Below are positions 1 through 5,610 of a DNA stretch of 9,178 nucleotides, piece by piece (position 1 is the first letter of the stretch; each line of letters opens with the position of its first letter). Source of the stretch: Ruminiclostridium sp. (GTDB lineage: Bacteria; Bacillota_A; Clostridia; Oscillospirales; Oscillospiraceae); the NCBI GenBank assembly GCA_017521345.1, contig JAFXCU010000189.1, positions 1 to 9,178 of the forward strand. Direction: 5' to 3'. The position numbers and the translations under genes were made by a program. The notes beneath the pieces were generated by a model. It saw only the letters and a program-made list of their open reading frames with translations, was not told the DNA's origin and did no database searches.

Positions 1-213
1 ATCCGGGTCATCCAATGGGAATACCGTGCTTGCGTCCTGGGTCATCCAGTTTCCAAAGCCCTGTTTTACACTCCAACTACGTGCGCCTGTCGTTGCTTCA
101 ATCGTCCCTCCCACTGTAAGAACCGGTATTTCAACGGTTTGATGGGACGTGCAGGCCGACAGCCCTGCCCCAATCAAGCAAAACAACATGAGGATAGATA
201 GGATTCTCTTCAT
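1..213 (-). CDS. Putative lipoprotein, N-terminal part (runs off the left edge)
   Basis: An open frame reads leftward from ATG at 213-211 to the window edge: 71 codons without a stop. The N-terminus is a classic lipoprotein signal peptide: Lys-Arg at residues 2-3, a hydrophobic stretch at about 4-17, and a lipobox Leu-Ser-Ala-Cys at 18-21. Cys21 is therefore the expected lipidated residue, with the mature chain anchored outside the cell membrane. A purine-rich ribosome site (GGGGTGA) sits about 5 bases before the ATG. A possible -10 (TATACT read on the minus strand, 255-260) lies upstream, with no good -35. The visible mature part has Gly/Thr-rich stretches, a Trp-containing segment and an acidic end, but I recognise no domain. 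Substrate-binding or cell-wall roles are possible, yet nothing here decides. The lipoprotein call is fairly safe; the function is unknown. Confidence 0.72.
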   Translation of the reverse strand, partial: MKRILSILMLFCLIGAGLSACTSHQTVEIPVLTVGGTIEATTGARSWSVKQGFGNWMTQDASTVFPLDDPD

Positions 214-324
214 AACGCTCACCCCGTTCTGGTTTTCTCTATTCTATCAGACGCAGTATAGGAAATAAAGTTCCCATTATTCTGGAAATATTTTATATTT
301 TCTTGAAAAAACAGATGCAATCAC

Positions 325-340
325 CCACAAGATATGGTAT
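325..340 (+). promoter_or_regulatory. Candidate NrdR box overlapping the nrdR -10
   Basis: The 16 bases CCACAAGATATGGTAT agree at 12 of 16 positions with the NrdR-box consensus as I recall it (acaCwAtATaTwGtgt), including the central C-A-AT-T-G core except one base. The site overlaps the -10, where a repressor would block polymerase. NrdR boxes normally come in pairs about 31 bases apart, and I see no convincing partner at that distance. Autoregulation is therefore only suggested. Confidence 0.35.
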
Positions 341-343
341 ACT
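335..343 (+). promoter_or_regulatory. Extended -10 promoter of nrdR
   Basis: TGG followed by TATACT (338-343) forms an extended -10 element, 43 bases before the nrdR start. No good -35 lies at 16-18 bases; the TTGAAA at 303-308 is 29 bases away, too far. Transcription would start near 350. Confidence 0.5.
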
Positions 344-385
344 GCAGGAAAGTACTTGAATATGATTTCAGGAGGTCTCAGCTCT

Positions 386-844
386 ATGAAATGTCCGTTT
401 TGCGCCACCCTCGACAGTAAGGTCGTCGATTCCCGCCCCGCCAACGACGGGACTAGTATCCGCCGCCGCCGGGAATGCCTCAAGTGCCACAACCGCTTTA
501 CTACCTATGAAACGGTGGAAGTTCTGCCTATGATCGTCATCAAGAAGAACGGAAGCCGTCAGGCCTTTGACCGGAACAAGCTCCTCAACAGTATGCTCAA
601 GTCCTGCGAGAAGCGTTCTGTTTCCCTGTCCCTGCTGGAAAAGGTGGCAGACGACATTGAAAAGGAACTGCAGAACGAGCTGGGCGGCGAGGTCCACAGC
701 AAGCAGATTGGTGAGATGGTCATGGATCGGCTGAAAGAGCTGGACGAAGTTGCTTACGTTCGCTTTGCCTCTGTCTATCGCCAGTTTAAGGACATCAACA
801 CCTTTATGGATGAGCTGAACAAGCTCCTGGATAAGAAAAAATAA
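386..844 (+). CDS. nrdR: Transcriptional repressor NrdR
   Basis: 152-residue NrdR, the ATP/dATP-sensing repressor of ribonucleotide reductase genes. The protein opens with the family's invariant Met-Lys-Cys-Pro-Phe-Cys. The four zinc ligands are Cys3, Cys6, Cys31 and Cys34, with an Arg-rich stretch (RRRR, 26-29) just before the second pair. The rest (about 49-139) is the ATP-cone domain that binds nucleotides, and the length matches the family (about 150). I chose ATG 386 because AGGAGG at 370-375 lies 10 bases ahead and the family starts exactly there. An in-frame TTG at 356 would add ten residues without support. The gene is transcribed alone: it is divergent from a lipoprotein gene and ends at a strong hairpin 11 bases after the stop. 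No reductase gene lies in the window, so its targets are elsewhere. Confidence 0.95.
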   Translation: MKCPFCATLDSKVVDSRPANDGTSIRRRRECLKCHNRFTTYETVEVLPMIVIKKNGSRQAFDRNKLLNSMLKSCEKRSVSLSLLEKVADDIEKELQNELGGEVHSKQIGEMVMDRLKELDEVAYVRFASVYRQFKDINTFMDELNKLLDKKK

Positions 845-855
845 TTCCTGACGCC

Positions 856-884
856 AAAAGCCGCTGCTTCATGCAGCGGCTTTT
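856..884. terminator. Bidirectional terminator between nrdR and the DUF4363 gene
   Basis: Perfect 12-base stem, AAAAGCCGCTGC (856-867) with GCAGCGGCTTTT (873-884), and a 5-base loop. The A-run on one side and T-run on the other make it work in both directions. It lies 11 bases after the nrdR stop and 4 bases after the stop of the convergent DUF4363 gene, so it serves both. Confidence 0.9.
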
Positions 885-888
885 CCTG

Positions 889-1269
889 TTACAGAAGATT
901 GCTGACAGACAGGGACTCGATCCTGACCAACCCTTCCATCAGGCCCTGTATCCTTACATTCACGGCAGAATAGGTGTTGGTGCTCTGGCTCTCGGTATAT
1001 TCCAGAGCCTCCTCCAGCAGGATGGTGATCTCATCCACGTCCCGGTGACTTTGGACCAGATAGAGATAGGAAAGCCCCTCTTTCCAGGCTTGCTGGACTT
1101 GCCGGGTCAGTTCTTCCGTTCGGTTCCAGTCCCCTGCCTTGGCTGCCAGCACAGCCTGGTCCAGATTCTCCTGGAACGGCTGTATCCTCTCTGTGATATG
1201 ACCGCCGTTCCATGTCAGCAGAAGACTCATCACAGCCAACAGGATCACGGCGGACCAGAGCTGCTTCAT
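889..1269 (-). CDS. DUF4363-family membrane-anchored protein
   Basis: 126-residue protein with a single N-terminal hydrophobic segment (about residues 4-20), followed by a helical, charged domain predicted outside the membrane. Features fitting DUF4363 are the Trp-Asn-Arg-containing helix near 48-53, the His-Arg-Asp-Val-Asp-Glu region at 75-80 after a long helix, and a C-terminus ending near Ser-Asn-Leu-Leu. The gene starts inside the last codon of the DUF421 gene: positions 1269-1266 read ATGA. GGGAGGA lies just upstream in that gene, so translation is probably coupled. Known biology: DUF4363 genes often sit beside DUF421 genes in Clostridia and Bacilli, but I know of no biochemical activity. 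A partner or extracytoplasmic subunit of the DUF421 membrane protein is an inference from this pairing. The family call rests on read-by-eye similarity plus context. Confidence 0.72.
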   Translation of the reverse strand: MKQLWSAVILLAVMSLLLTWNGGHITERIQPFQENLDQAVLAAKAGDWNRTEELTRQVQQAWKEGLSYLYLVQSHRDVDEITILLEEALEYTESQSTNTYSAVNVRIQGLMEGLVRIESLSVSNLL

Positions 1270-1946
1270 GGACCATCCTCCCTTTTGGACAAGTATACCT
1301 TTCCAGCTTCATCCACCGTCATAAGAAAGACATCTTCTATCTTCTCTATACCCCGAGCGGCTAACTGCTCCTGGAGCCAGACTTCAGTGAGGTTTCGAAC
1401 CCTCATGTTTTCAGACAAAATTCGTCCATCGCTGACCACAATGACAGGTAGGCCGGTGTCCACCACAGGGATCCCCAACTCTGCGGCAGTGGGCGGTTGT
1501 TCCTCTTTCTTTGTAATCACAGAAATTCTTCCTGTCGTCTCTAAGACTGCATACTTGACGGAATTCAAATCTGTCACCCCGGCCCCCCGGAGCTCCTCCA
1601 TGAGTTCATCCACGGTAAATCGATTCTTTACCATTTCCCGGTCCAGTATTTTTCCGTCCTGTACCACAATACTGGGCCGACTGCACAGCAGGGCCCGAAG
1701 CCGGATACTTCGTACCGTCAGGACCGAGAGAATGGTAGAAAGACAGAGAAGGGTCACAATGGGGATCACACCCATGATGATGGGGATGCCAAAGTCCTGC
1801 ATGGGAACCGCCGCCAGGTCGGCGATCAGCAGGGACAGCACAAACTCCGAGGGCTCCAGCTGACCGATCTGCCGTTTTCCCATAAGACGGATGCCGATGA
1901 CGATGATGAGATATAAGATCACGGTGCGGATCACGGCTGTGAGCAT
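1266..1946 (-). CDS. DUF421 (YetF-like) membrane protein
   Basis: 226-residue protein with the DUF421/YetF plan. The first 80 residues are hydrophobic helices (about 4-21, 35-48 and 55-76). Between helices one and two is the family signature Arg-Leu-Met-Gly-Lys-Arg-Gln-Ile-Gly-Gln-Leu (20-30), followed by Glu-Pro-Ser-Glu-Phe (31-35). The soluble C-terminal part (about 90-220) contains two repeated half-units with Val-Gln-Asp-Gly (95-98) and Val-Ser-Asp-Gly (171-174). ATG 1946 is supported by GGGGGAG about 7 bases upstream. It is the first gene of a two-gene unit with DUF4363. DUF421 relatives in Bacillus have been found in the spore inner membrane and linked to spore properties; whether that holds here is inference. 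A weak sporulation-type promoter candidate lies upstream (1972-2000). The family call is firm and the function open. Confidence 0.88.
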   Translation of the reverse strand: MLTAVIRTVILYLIIVIGIRLMGKRQIGQLEPSEFVLSLLIADLAAVPMQDFGIPIIMGVIPIVTLLCLSTILSVLTVRSIRLRALLCSRPSIVVQDGKILDREMVKNRFTVDELMEELRGAGVTDLNSVKYAVLETTGRISVITKKEEQPPTAAELGIPVVDTGLPVIVVSDGRILSENMRVRNLTEVWLQEQLAARGIEKIEDVFLMTVDEAGKVYLSKREDGP

Positions 1947-1971
1947 ATCCTCTCCCCCTTCCTTTCCTTTG

Positions 1972-2000
1972 TATTTTCTGTTTTGAGTCCGAAAATATAC
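1972..2000 (-). promoter_or_regulatory. Weak sigma-G-like promoter candidate before DUF421
   Basis: On the minus strand, GTATA (2000-1996), 17 bases, then GAAAATA (1978-1972). The -35 fits the sigma-G form GHATR, but the -10 misses two positions of CATnnTA. The placement, 26 bases before the DUF421 ATG and just after the upstream terminator, is right for a promoter. No convincing sigma-A promoter is visible in this 59-base gap. Confidence 0.25.
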
Positions 2001-2005
2001 AAAAA

Positions 2006-2035
2006 CGAACCCCTCATTGACTGATGAGGGGTTCG
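2006..2035 (-). terminator. Intrinsic terminator of the DUF2238-like gene
   Basis: Perfect 12-base stem, CGAACCCCTCAT (2006-2017) with ATGAGGGGTTCG (2024-2035), and a 6-base loop. Read on the minus strand it is followed by a run of U from the AAAAA at 2001-2005. It begins 4 bases after the gene's stop and separates it from the DUF421 pair. Confidence 0.92.
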
Positions 2036-2039
2036 TGCA

Positions 2040-2900
2040 TTATCCTTCATTCTGTTTTTTGGCTTTGGCCAGAAAATCCCGTTCCTCTTCCTTCTTGCTG
2101 GGCATAAAAGTGGAGACCACTTTCTTTTTGCCGTTGCTGCGGGCATAGAGGAAGCCAAAGGCAGAGAACACAACAGCGCCAATGAAGTTCACAAACAGAT
2201 CCTTCATGGTGTCGATGATACCAATGTCCAGGTAGCCGCCCAGACCCAGGGCCTCCTGACTGCCGTCACTGTGAACCAGGATCACGTCCTTGATATCCGT
2301 GATGTTGATGACCGTGTTGGTGACCGAGGTATCCAGCATCACCGTGTGGATGCTGTCCACGATGCGGTCCTTCTGCATATCCATGCCGAACTTCAGGTCC
2401 ATGAAGCATTCAAAGAACTCCCACAGAACGCCGATGGTCATGGAGAAGCAGAAGGCGACAATGGCCAGAAACAGAGGAGACAGTTCAAAAGTCAGTTTGC
2501 TGTTGCTGTTCAGCAGCAGCACCAGCGAGAATCCGATGGCAGCACAGAGGAAACCGTTGATGGTATGGAGCATGGTGTCCCAGAAGGGGATCTTCTGGTA
2601 AAAGGCGTTGATCTCCCCCATAATTTCCGCCGCAAAGATGAAGCAGAAAATGGCGATCTCCAACCCGATGGGGATCTCGATCTTCAATGTGACCTGAACC
2701 AGGCTGGGCAGATAGAGGAGCGCCAGAGTCAGCAGACCAAAGAAACAGCCTTCGTAGTTGTGCAAGAAAAACTGACGCACGATACATAGGATGACCAGCC
2801 CACGAAGGACCCAGAACACAGCAAAAGAGCTTTTGTGTTCCCGCAGTTCCATGTTGACCGCATCCCTCAAATTCTTTCTTCTATTGTTACGATGACCCAA
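2040..2900 (-). CDS. Multi-pass membrane protein, DUF2238/YjdF-like
   Basis: 286-residue integral membrane protein with about six hydrophobic helices, near residues 25-44, 50-66, 78-96, 112-130, 141-161 and 231-254. Two conserved-looking motifs suggest the DUF2238 (YjdF) family: Trp-Asp-Thr-Met-Leu-His with a following Asn-Gly (107-116), and Gly-Val-Leu-Trp-Glu-Phe-Phe-Glu (157-164) followed by Asp168. A soluble segment (about 170-228) precedes the last helix, and the tail is Lys/Glu-rich. I chose TTG 2900 because AAAGGAGA (2915-2908) lies 7 bases ahead of it. The more distal TTG at 2960 would overlap the promoter, and ATG 2852 (residue 17) has no clear ribosome site. The gene is divergent from padR, and its promoter region shares the likely PadR operator, so co-regulation is plausible. 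The conserved His/Asp/Glu could bind metal, but I know of no proven activity. Confidence 0.7.
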   Translation of the reverse strand: MGHRNNRRKNLRDAVNMELREHKSSFAVFWVLRGLVILCIVRQFFLHNYEGCFFGLLTLALLYLPSLVQVTLKIEIPIGLEIAIFCFIFAAEIMGEINAFYQKIPFWDTMLHTINGFLCAAIGFSLVLLLNSNSKLTFELSPLFLAIVAFCFSMTIGVLWEFFECFMDLKFGMDMQKDRIVDSIHTVMLDTSVTNTVINITDIKDVILVHSDGSQEALGLGGYLDIGIIDTMKDLFVNFIGAVVFSAFGFLYARSNGKKKVVSTFMPSKKEEERDFLAKAKKQNEG

Positions 2901-2931
2901 GGGCTCATCTCCTTTCTCATATGTTAGAAAT

Positions 2932-2960
2932 AGTTTAGTATAATATTTCCATCTTGACAA
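2932..2960 (-). promoter_or_regulatory. Probable promoter of the DUF2238-like gene
   Basis: Read leftward: TTGTCA (2960-2955), 17 bases, TAAACT (2937-2932). The -35 is good and the -10 fair. A better -10, TATACT (2942-2937), exists but with too short a spacer to this -35. The -35 directly abuts the PadR-type inverted repeat, so a bound repressor would cover both divergent promoters. Confidence 0.45.
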
Positions 2961-2982
2961 GTATATCGAGATGCGATATACT
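2954..2982 (+). promoter_or_regulatory. Strong sigma-A promoter of the padR operon
   Basis: TTGACA (2954-2959), exactly 17 bases, TATACT (2977-2982): a perfect -35 and a -10 with one mismatch at the ideal spacing. The start of transcription falls near 2989, about 45 bases before the padR ATG. So strong a promoter driving a regulator gene implies repression, and the operator fills its spacer. Confidence 0.85.
2961..2981. promoter_or_regulatory. PadR operator: perfect inverted repeat in the promoter spacer
   Basis: GTATATCG (2961-2968), 5 bases, CGATATAC (2974-2981): arms match perfectly. It fills the space between -35 and -10 and overlaps the -10. The half-site TATATCGA recurs at 2983-2990, exactly 21 bases (two helical turns) after its copy at 2962-2969, and a degenerate copy TACATCGA lies at 2998-3005. 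Palindromes of this ATAT-rich type in their own promoters are typical of PadR-family regulators. Binding by this PadR is inferred from position. Confidence 0.75.
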
Positions 2983-3033
2983 TATATCGAATCTTGATAC
3001 ATCGAAGTGAAATATAAAAAGGATGGGTTCTGT

Positions 3034-3354
3034 ATGGACGATCGCATCAAACGAGTGTACATCCCCATGACAGAAACAGGCTTTTATATCCTGTTCTGCC
3101 TCCAGGAGGAAATGCACGGATACAACATCACCCAGAATGTCAAAAAGATGACCAACGGTGCCGTGGTCATCAGTCCCGGCACCATGTACGGCACCCTGTC
3201 CAAGATGGAGAAGGACGGGCTTATCTCCTTCATTCGGGAGGAAGAAAAGAGAAAACTCTACCGCATCACCGATCTGGGGCAGGAGATCTTGAACATTGAA
3301 CTGCAGCGCATCGAGCGGCTGTATCGAAACAGCAAAGGAGAGTGGATGGCATGA
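3034..3354 (+). CDS. PadR-family transcriptional regulator
   Basis: 106-residue winged-helix regulator of the short PadR type (subfamily usual length about 105-110). Helices at about 13-38 contain the Met-His-Gly-Tyr-Asn-Ile family motif (27-32). The recognition helix and wing follow: Ile-Ser-Pro-Gly-Thr-Met-Tyr-Gly-Thr-Leu (46-55), Leu-Ile at 63-64 after Lys-Asp-Gly, then Lys-Leu-Tyr-Arg-Ile-Thr (74-79) and Gly82. A short C-terminal helix (about 84-99) would dimerise. ATG 3034 is preceded by AAAAAGGA 10 bases away; an in-frame GTG at 3007 lies too near the transcription start. The gene leads an operon with DUF2812 (ATGA overlap) and GNAT genes. PadR/DUF2812 pairs are common in Firmicutes, often for membrane stress or drug response. 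The inducer is unknown. Autorepression through the 2961-2981 palindrome is the likely mode. Confidence 0.9.
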   Translation: MDDRIKRVYIPMTETGFYILFCLQEEMHGYNITQNVKKMTNGAVVISPGTMYGTLSKMEKDGLISFIREEEKRKLYRITDLGQEILNIELQRIERLYRNSKGEWMA

Positions 3355-3893
3355 CCGAAAAGAAGATACATAAAGTCTTTACCATTTCCGACTACGAAAA
3401 AGAAGAGGATTTCCTGCAGGCGCAGCACAGAAATGGCTATGAACTCACTCGCTACACCGGTATGTCCTGCTATCACTTTAAAAAGTGCGAACCTAAGGAA
3501 GTAGTCTATCGTCTGGACTACTGCGGTGCAGAAGTTACTGACAAGGAGGCCTATATACAGATGTTCCGAGATTACGGTTGGGAATACCTTTTTGATCGGT
3601 TTGGCTGGAGCTATTTCCGGAAAGAGGTCGTCGAAGGAGAAGATGTGGAGATCTTCAGCGACAACCAGTCCCGGCTGGCTCTGGCAGAAAAGGTCTTCAA
3701 AACTCGTATGCTCCCCATTCTGGTTTTGTTCCTGTGTATTGTTGTTCCACAGTTTTCCAACAGTGTTTTCCAATTTGGCATCGGGCTGCAGATTTTCTGG
3801 CTGGTGATTTTTGCCATCTATGTGTACATCATCATCCACTGTGGTTTGGGACTTCTGCGGCTGAAGAAGAAGTATGAGGCGGGAGGTGTCTGA
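3351..3893 (+). CDS. DUF2812 membrane protein, partner of PadR
   Basis: 180-residue protein with a soluble N-terminal domain and two C-terminal membrane helices (about 118-134 and 143-167), ending in a Lys-rich cytoplasmic tail. The soluble part shows the DUF2812 pattern: Phe-Thr-Ile-Ser-Asp-Tyr with Glu-Lys-Glu near the start (10-18), Tyr-Arg-Leu-Asp-Tyr (53-57), Gly-Trp-Glu-Tyr (76-79), Gly-Trp-Ser-Tyr-Phe-Arg-Lys (85-91) and Glu-Ile-Phe-Ser-Asp-Asn (100-105). ATG 3351 overlaps the padR stop as ATGA and has AAAGGAGAG ending 8 bases before it. The GTG at 3342 in the same frame falls inside that ribosome site and is unlikely. DUF2812 proteins are nearly always beside a PadR regulator and are thought to help control it, perhaps by holding it at the membrane or by signalling. 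That mechanism is inference, and no biochemical role is established that I know of. Confidence 0.85.
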   Translation: MTEKKIHKVFTISDYEKEEDFLQAQHRNGYELTRYTGMSCYHFKKCEPKEVVYRLDYCGAEVTDKEAYIQMFRDYGWEYLFDRFGWSYFRKEVVEGEDVEIFSDNQSRLALAEKVFKTRMLPILVLFLCIVVPQFSNSVFQFGIGLQIFWLVIFAIYVYIIIHCGLGLLRLKKKYEAGGV

Positions 3894-3894
3894 C

Positions 3895-4377
3895 ATGGAG
3901 ATCAGAACCGCATCCACCAAAGACCTGGATGCCATCGCCCAAATGGAAGCTCTCTGCTTCCCTCCTTCCGAGGCGGCAGACCGGACCTCCATCCAGCGCC
4001 GTCTCGCCGCTTTTCCGGACCGCTTCTGGCTCCTGTGGGAGGGAGATACTCTGGTGAGCTTTGTCAACGGCATGCTGACCCACAGCCCAGACCTGGCAGA
4101 TGAGATGTATGAAAACGCTTCCCTCCACGCCCCAGATGGGGGCTGGCAGATGATTTTCGGCGTTGACACCATTCCTGCATATCGCTGCCAGGGCCGAGCG
4201 GAAACCCTATTGCATCATGTCATCGACCAGTGCAAAAGAGAAAATCGCAAGGGAATCGTTCTCACCTGCAAGGAACATTTGCTGCATTATTATGCCAAAT
4301 TTGGCTTCCAAAACGAGGGAATCTCTCAATCTGTCCATGGAAATGTCCAGTGGTACCAGATGCGGCTGACTTTCTGA
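3895..4377 (+). CDS. GNAT-family N-acetyltransferase (AANAT-like)
   Basis: 160-residue acetyl-CoA-dependent N-acetyltransferase. Visible GNAT elements are the N-terminal strand Met-Glu-Ile-Arg with Asp-Leu-Asp-Ala-Ile (1-14) and Cys-Phe-Pro-Pro-Ser-Glu-Ala-Ala (21-28), typical of the arylalkylamine acetyltransferase-like branch. They continue with the strand before the CoA loop, Gly-Val-Asp-Thr-Ile-Pro (89-94), then motif A Arg-Cys-Gln-Gly-Arg-Ala (97-102), matching R-x-x-G-x-A that grips the CoA pyrophosphate. Last are Cys-Lys-Glu (125-127) and Tyr-Tyr-Ala-Lys-Phe-Gly-Phe (132-138), the motif B end with Tyr133 as a possible catalytic acid. ATG 3895 is one base after the DUF2812 stop, with GGGAGGTG ahead; the in-frame ATG 3874 lies inside DUF2812 and lacks a site. 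The substrate (amine, polyamine or antibiotic) cannot be told from sequence. It is the last gene of the padR operon, without a clear terminator after it. Confidence 0.87.
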   Translation: MEIRTASTKDLDAIAQMEALCFPPSEAADRTSIQRRLAAFPDRFWLLWEGDTLVSFVNGMLTHSPDLADEMYENASLHAPDGGWQMIFGVDTIPAYRCQGRAETLLHHVIDQCKRENRKGIVLTCKEHLLHYYAKFGFQNEGISQSVHGNVQWYQMRLTF

Positions 4378-4416
4378 GCAATAAACTCCGGTTATAGGGG
4401 GCCCAATGCCGTCAAA

Positions 4417-4444
4417 TTGAAAGAAATTTTAATATTTCCTTCAA
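4417..4444. other. AT-rich imperfect hairpin between the GNAT gene and guaA
   Basis: TTGAAAGAAAT (4417-4427) pairs with ATTTCCTTCAA (4434-4444), with one mismatch and a 6-base loop. No T-run follows on the plus strand, so it is a poor intrinsic terminator. It may stabilise the 3' end of the padR operon transcript, or be chance in AT-rich DNA. Confidence 0.3.
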
Positions 4445-4472
4445 AAACCTCTACCACTTGTGAGGTGAGTTG

Positions 4473-4481
4473 TGTTATAAT
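4473..4481 (+). promoter_or_regulatory. Extended -10 promoter of guaA
   Basis: TGT followed by a perfect TATAAT (4476-4481), 52 bases before the guaA ATG. The -35 region at 17 bases (4453-4458) is poor, and the TTGTGA at 4458-4463 is only 12 bases away. The extended -10 would compensate. The leader is about 45 bases, with no purine riboswitch visible. Confidence 0.65.
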
Positions 4482-4533
4482 ATCTTTCGGTTAATAATCT
4501 CACCTTAGATATACAACATAGGGAGGAATCAAT

Positions 4534-5514
4534 ATGGCAGACAATATGCGTCCTGAGAGCATGGCTCGTATCACCACCCCTGAACTGGCAGAGGCATTCA
4601 TCGCCGAGCAGGTGGCCGCTGTTCGTGAGCAGGTTGGTGACAAGAAGGTCCTGCTGGCCCTGTCCGGCGGCGTGGACTCTTCTGTGGTGGCAGCCCTGCT
4701 GATCAAGGCAATCGGCAAGCAGCTGGTTTGTGTCCACGTCAACCACGGTCTGATGCGTAAGGGCGAAAGCGAGCAGGTCATCGAGGTCTTCGGCAAGGAG
4801 CTGGACGCCAACCTGATCTACGTGGACGCTACCGACCGTTTCCTGGACCTGCTGGCCGGCGTGACCGAGCCTGAGAAGAAGCGCAAGATCATCGGCGCTG
4901 AGTTCATCAAGGTCTTTGACGAGGAGTCCTCCAAGCTGGAAGGCATTGACTTCCTGGCTCAGGGCACCATCTATCCCGACATCCTGGAGAGTGACGGCGT
5001 CAAGGCTCACCACAACGTGGGCGGCCTGCCCGAGGACATGAAGATGGAGCTGGTTGAGCCCGTCCGTCTGCTGTACAAGGACGAGGTCCGTGTGGTTGGC
5101 GACGCTCTGGGTCTGCCCCACACCATGGTCTACCGTCAGCCCTTCCCCGGCCCCGGCCTGGGTGTCCGCTGCCTGGGTGCCATCACCCGTGACCGTCTGC
5201 ATGCCCTGCGTGAGGCTGACGCCATCCTGCGCGAGGAGTTCGAGCTGAACGGTCTGGCAGGCAAGGTTTGGCAGTACTTCATCGCAGTGCCCGACTTCAA
5301 GAGCGTTGGCGTCCGTGACGGCAAACGCTACGAAGGCTGGCCCGCTATCATCCGCGCCGTCAACACCGTCGACGCTATGACTGCTACCATCGAAGAGATC
5401 CCCTATGCTCTGCTGCACAAGATCACCGACCGTATCACCCATGAGGTGGAAGGCATCAACCGTGTGGTCATGGATCTGACTCCCAAGCCCATCGGCACCA
5501 TCGAGTGGGAATGA
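4534..5514 (+). CDS. guaA: GMP synthase, ATP-pyrophosphatase and dimerisation domains only
   Basis: 326-residue synthetase half of GMP synthase, which adenylates XMP and aminates it to GMP in purine synthesis. The ATP-pyrophosphatase P-loop is Ser-Gly-Gly-Val-Asp-Ser-Ser (44-50). Then come Lys-Arg-Lys-Ile-Ile-Gly (116-121), Gln-Gly-Thr-Ile-Tyr-Pro-Asp (143-149), His-His-Asn-Val-Gly-Gly-Leu-Pro (159-166), Lys-Asp-Glu-Val-Arg (182-186) and Phe-Pro-Gly-Pro-Gly-Leu-Gly (204-210). The dimerisation domain ends in Lys-Pro-Ile-Gly-Thr-Ile-Glu-Trp-Glu, as in full enzymes. Usual bacterial GuaA is about 515 residues because a glutamine amidotransferase domain precedes this part. Here the P-loop is 44 residues in, and GGGAGG at 4521-4526 fixes the start, so the domain is absent rather than missed. 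The loop before HHNVGGLP is short, as I recall for archaeal two-subunit enzymes. Asn70 replaces the usual Asp of Val-Asp-x-Gly. Codon use (CTG, GGC, CGT) suggests high expression. Confidence 0.93.
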   Translation: MADNMRPESMARITTPELAEAFIAEQVAAVREQVGDKKVLLALSGGVDSSVVAALLIKAIGKQLVCVHVNHGLMRKGESEQVIEVFGKELDANLIYVDATDRFLDLLAGVTEPEKKRKIIGAEFIKVFDEESSKLEGIDFLAQGTIYPDILESDGVKAHHNVGGLPEDMKMELVEPVRLLYKDEVRVVGDALGLPHTMVYRQPFPGPGLGVRCLGAITRDRLHALREADAILREEFELNGLAGKVWQYFIAVPDFKSVGVRDGKRYEGWPAIIRAVNTVDAMTATIEEIPYALLHKITDRITHEVEGINRVVMDLTPKPIGTIEWE

Positions 5515-5523
5515 TTTCAGAGG

Positions 5524-5587
5524 TCGAAAAAAGCCTGTAATATCAAGGTTTTTTGAGGATTAAAGCCTTTCGTGGCAACGAAATGGC
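5524..5587 (+). other. Two hairpins in the guaA 3' region
   Basis: The first hairpin (5524-5556) pairs TC, AAAAAA and CCT with AGG, TTTTTT and GA, leaving two single-G bulges and a 9-base loop. The second (5565-5587) pairs GCC-TTTCGT with ACGAAA-GGC around a GGCA loop, with one bulged T. Both lie between the guaA stop and its terminator, giving an unusually long structured tail of about 95 bases. They could protect the mRNA end or be a small RNA; no known family is recognised. Confidence 0.4.
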
Positions 5588-5610
5588 GGCAGATTTCATT
5601 ATTCAAAGAT

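Noticed and set aside
265..285. TTCC...GGAA partial symmetry upstream of nrdR as an operator
   Set aside because: Only four bases per arm match in AT-rich sequence, which is expected by chance.
871..1863. Long plus-strand open frame (330 codons) opposite DUF421/DUF4363
   Set aside because: It is a shadow of two well-supported minus-strand genes; its composition is unlike a real protein and it starts inside a terminator.
3007..3033. Upstream GTG start for padR
   Set aside because: It lies within about 20 bases of the predicted transcription start and has no ribosome site, whereas ATG 3034 has AAAAAGGA upstream and gives the usual family length.
4378..4533. Purine riboswitch or PurR box before guaA
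   Set aside because: The conserved riboswitch core is not present, and only a partial CCGAA-like match (near 4486-4492) exists without a properly spaced partner.
4441..5442. Minus-strand 333-codon frame opposite guaA
   Set aside because: It is an antisense shadow caused by strong codon bias in guaA; the Asp/Val/Leu/Gln-rich content carries no domain signal.
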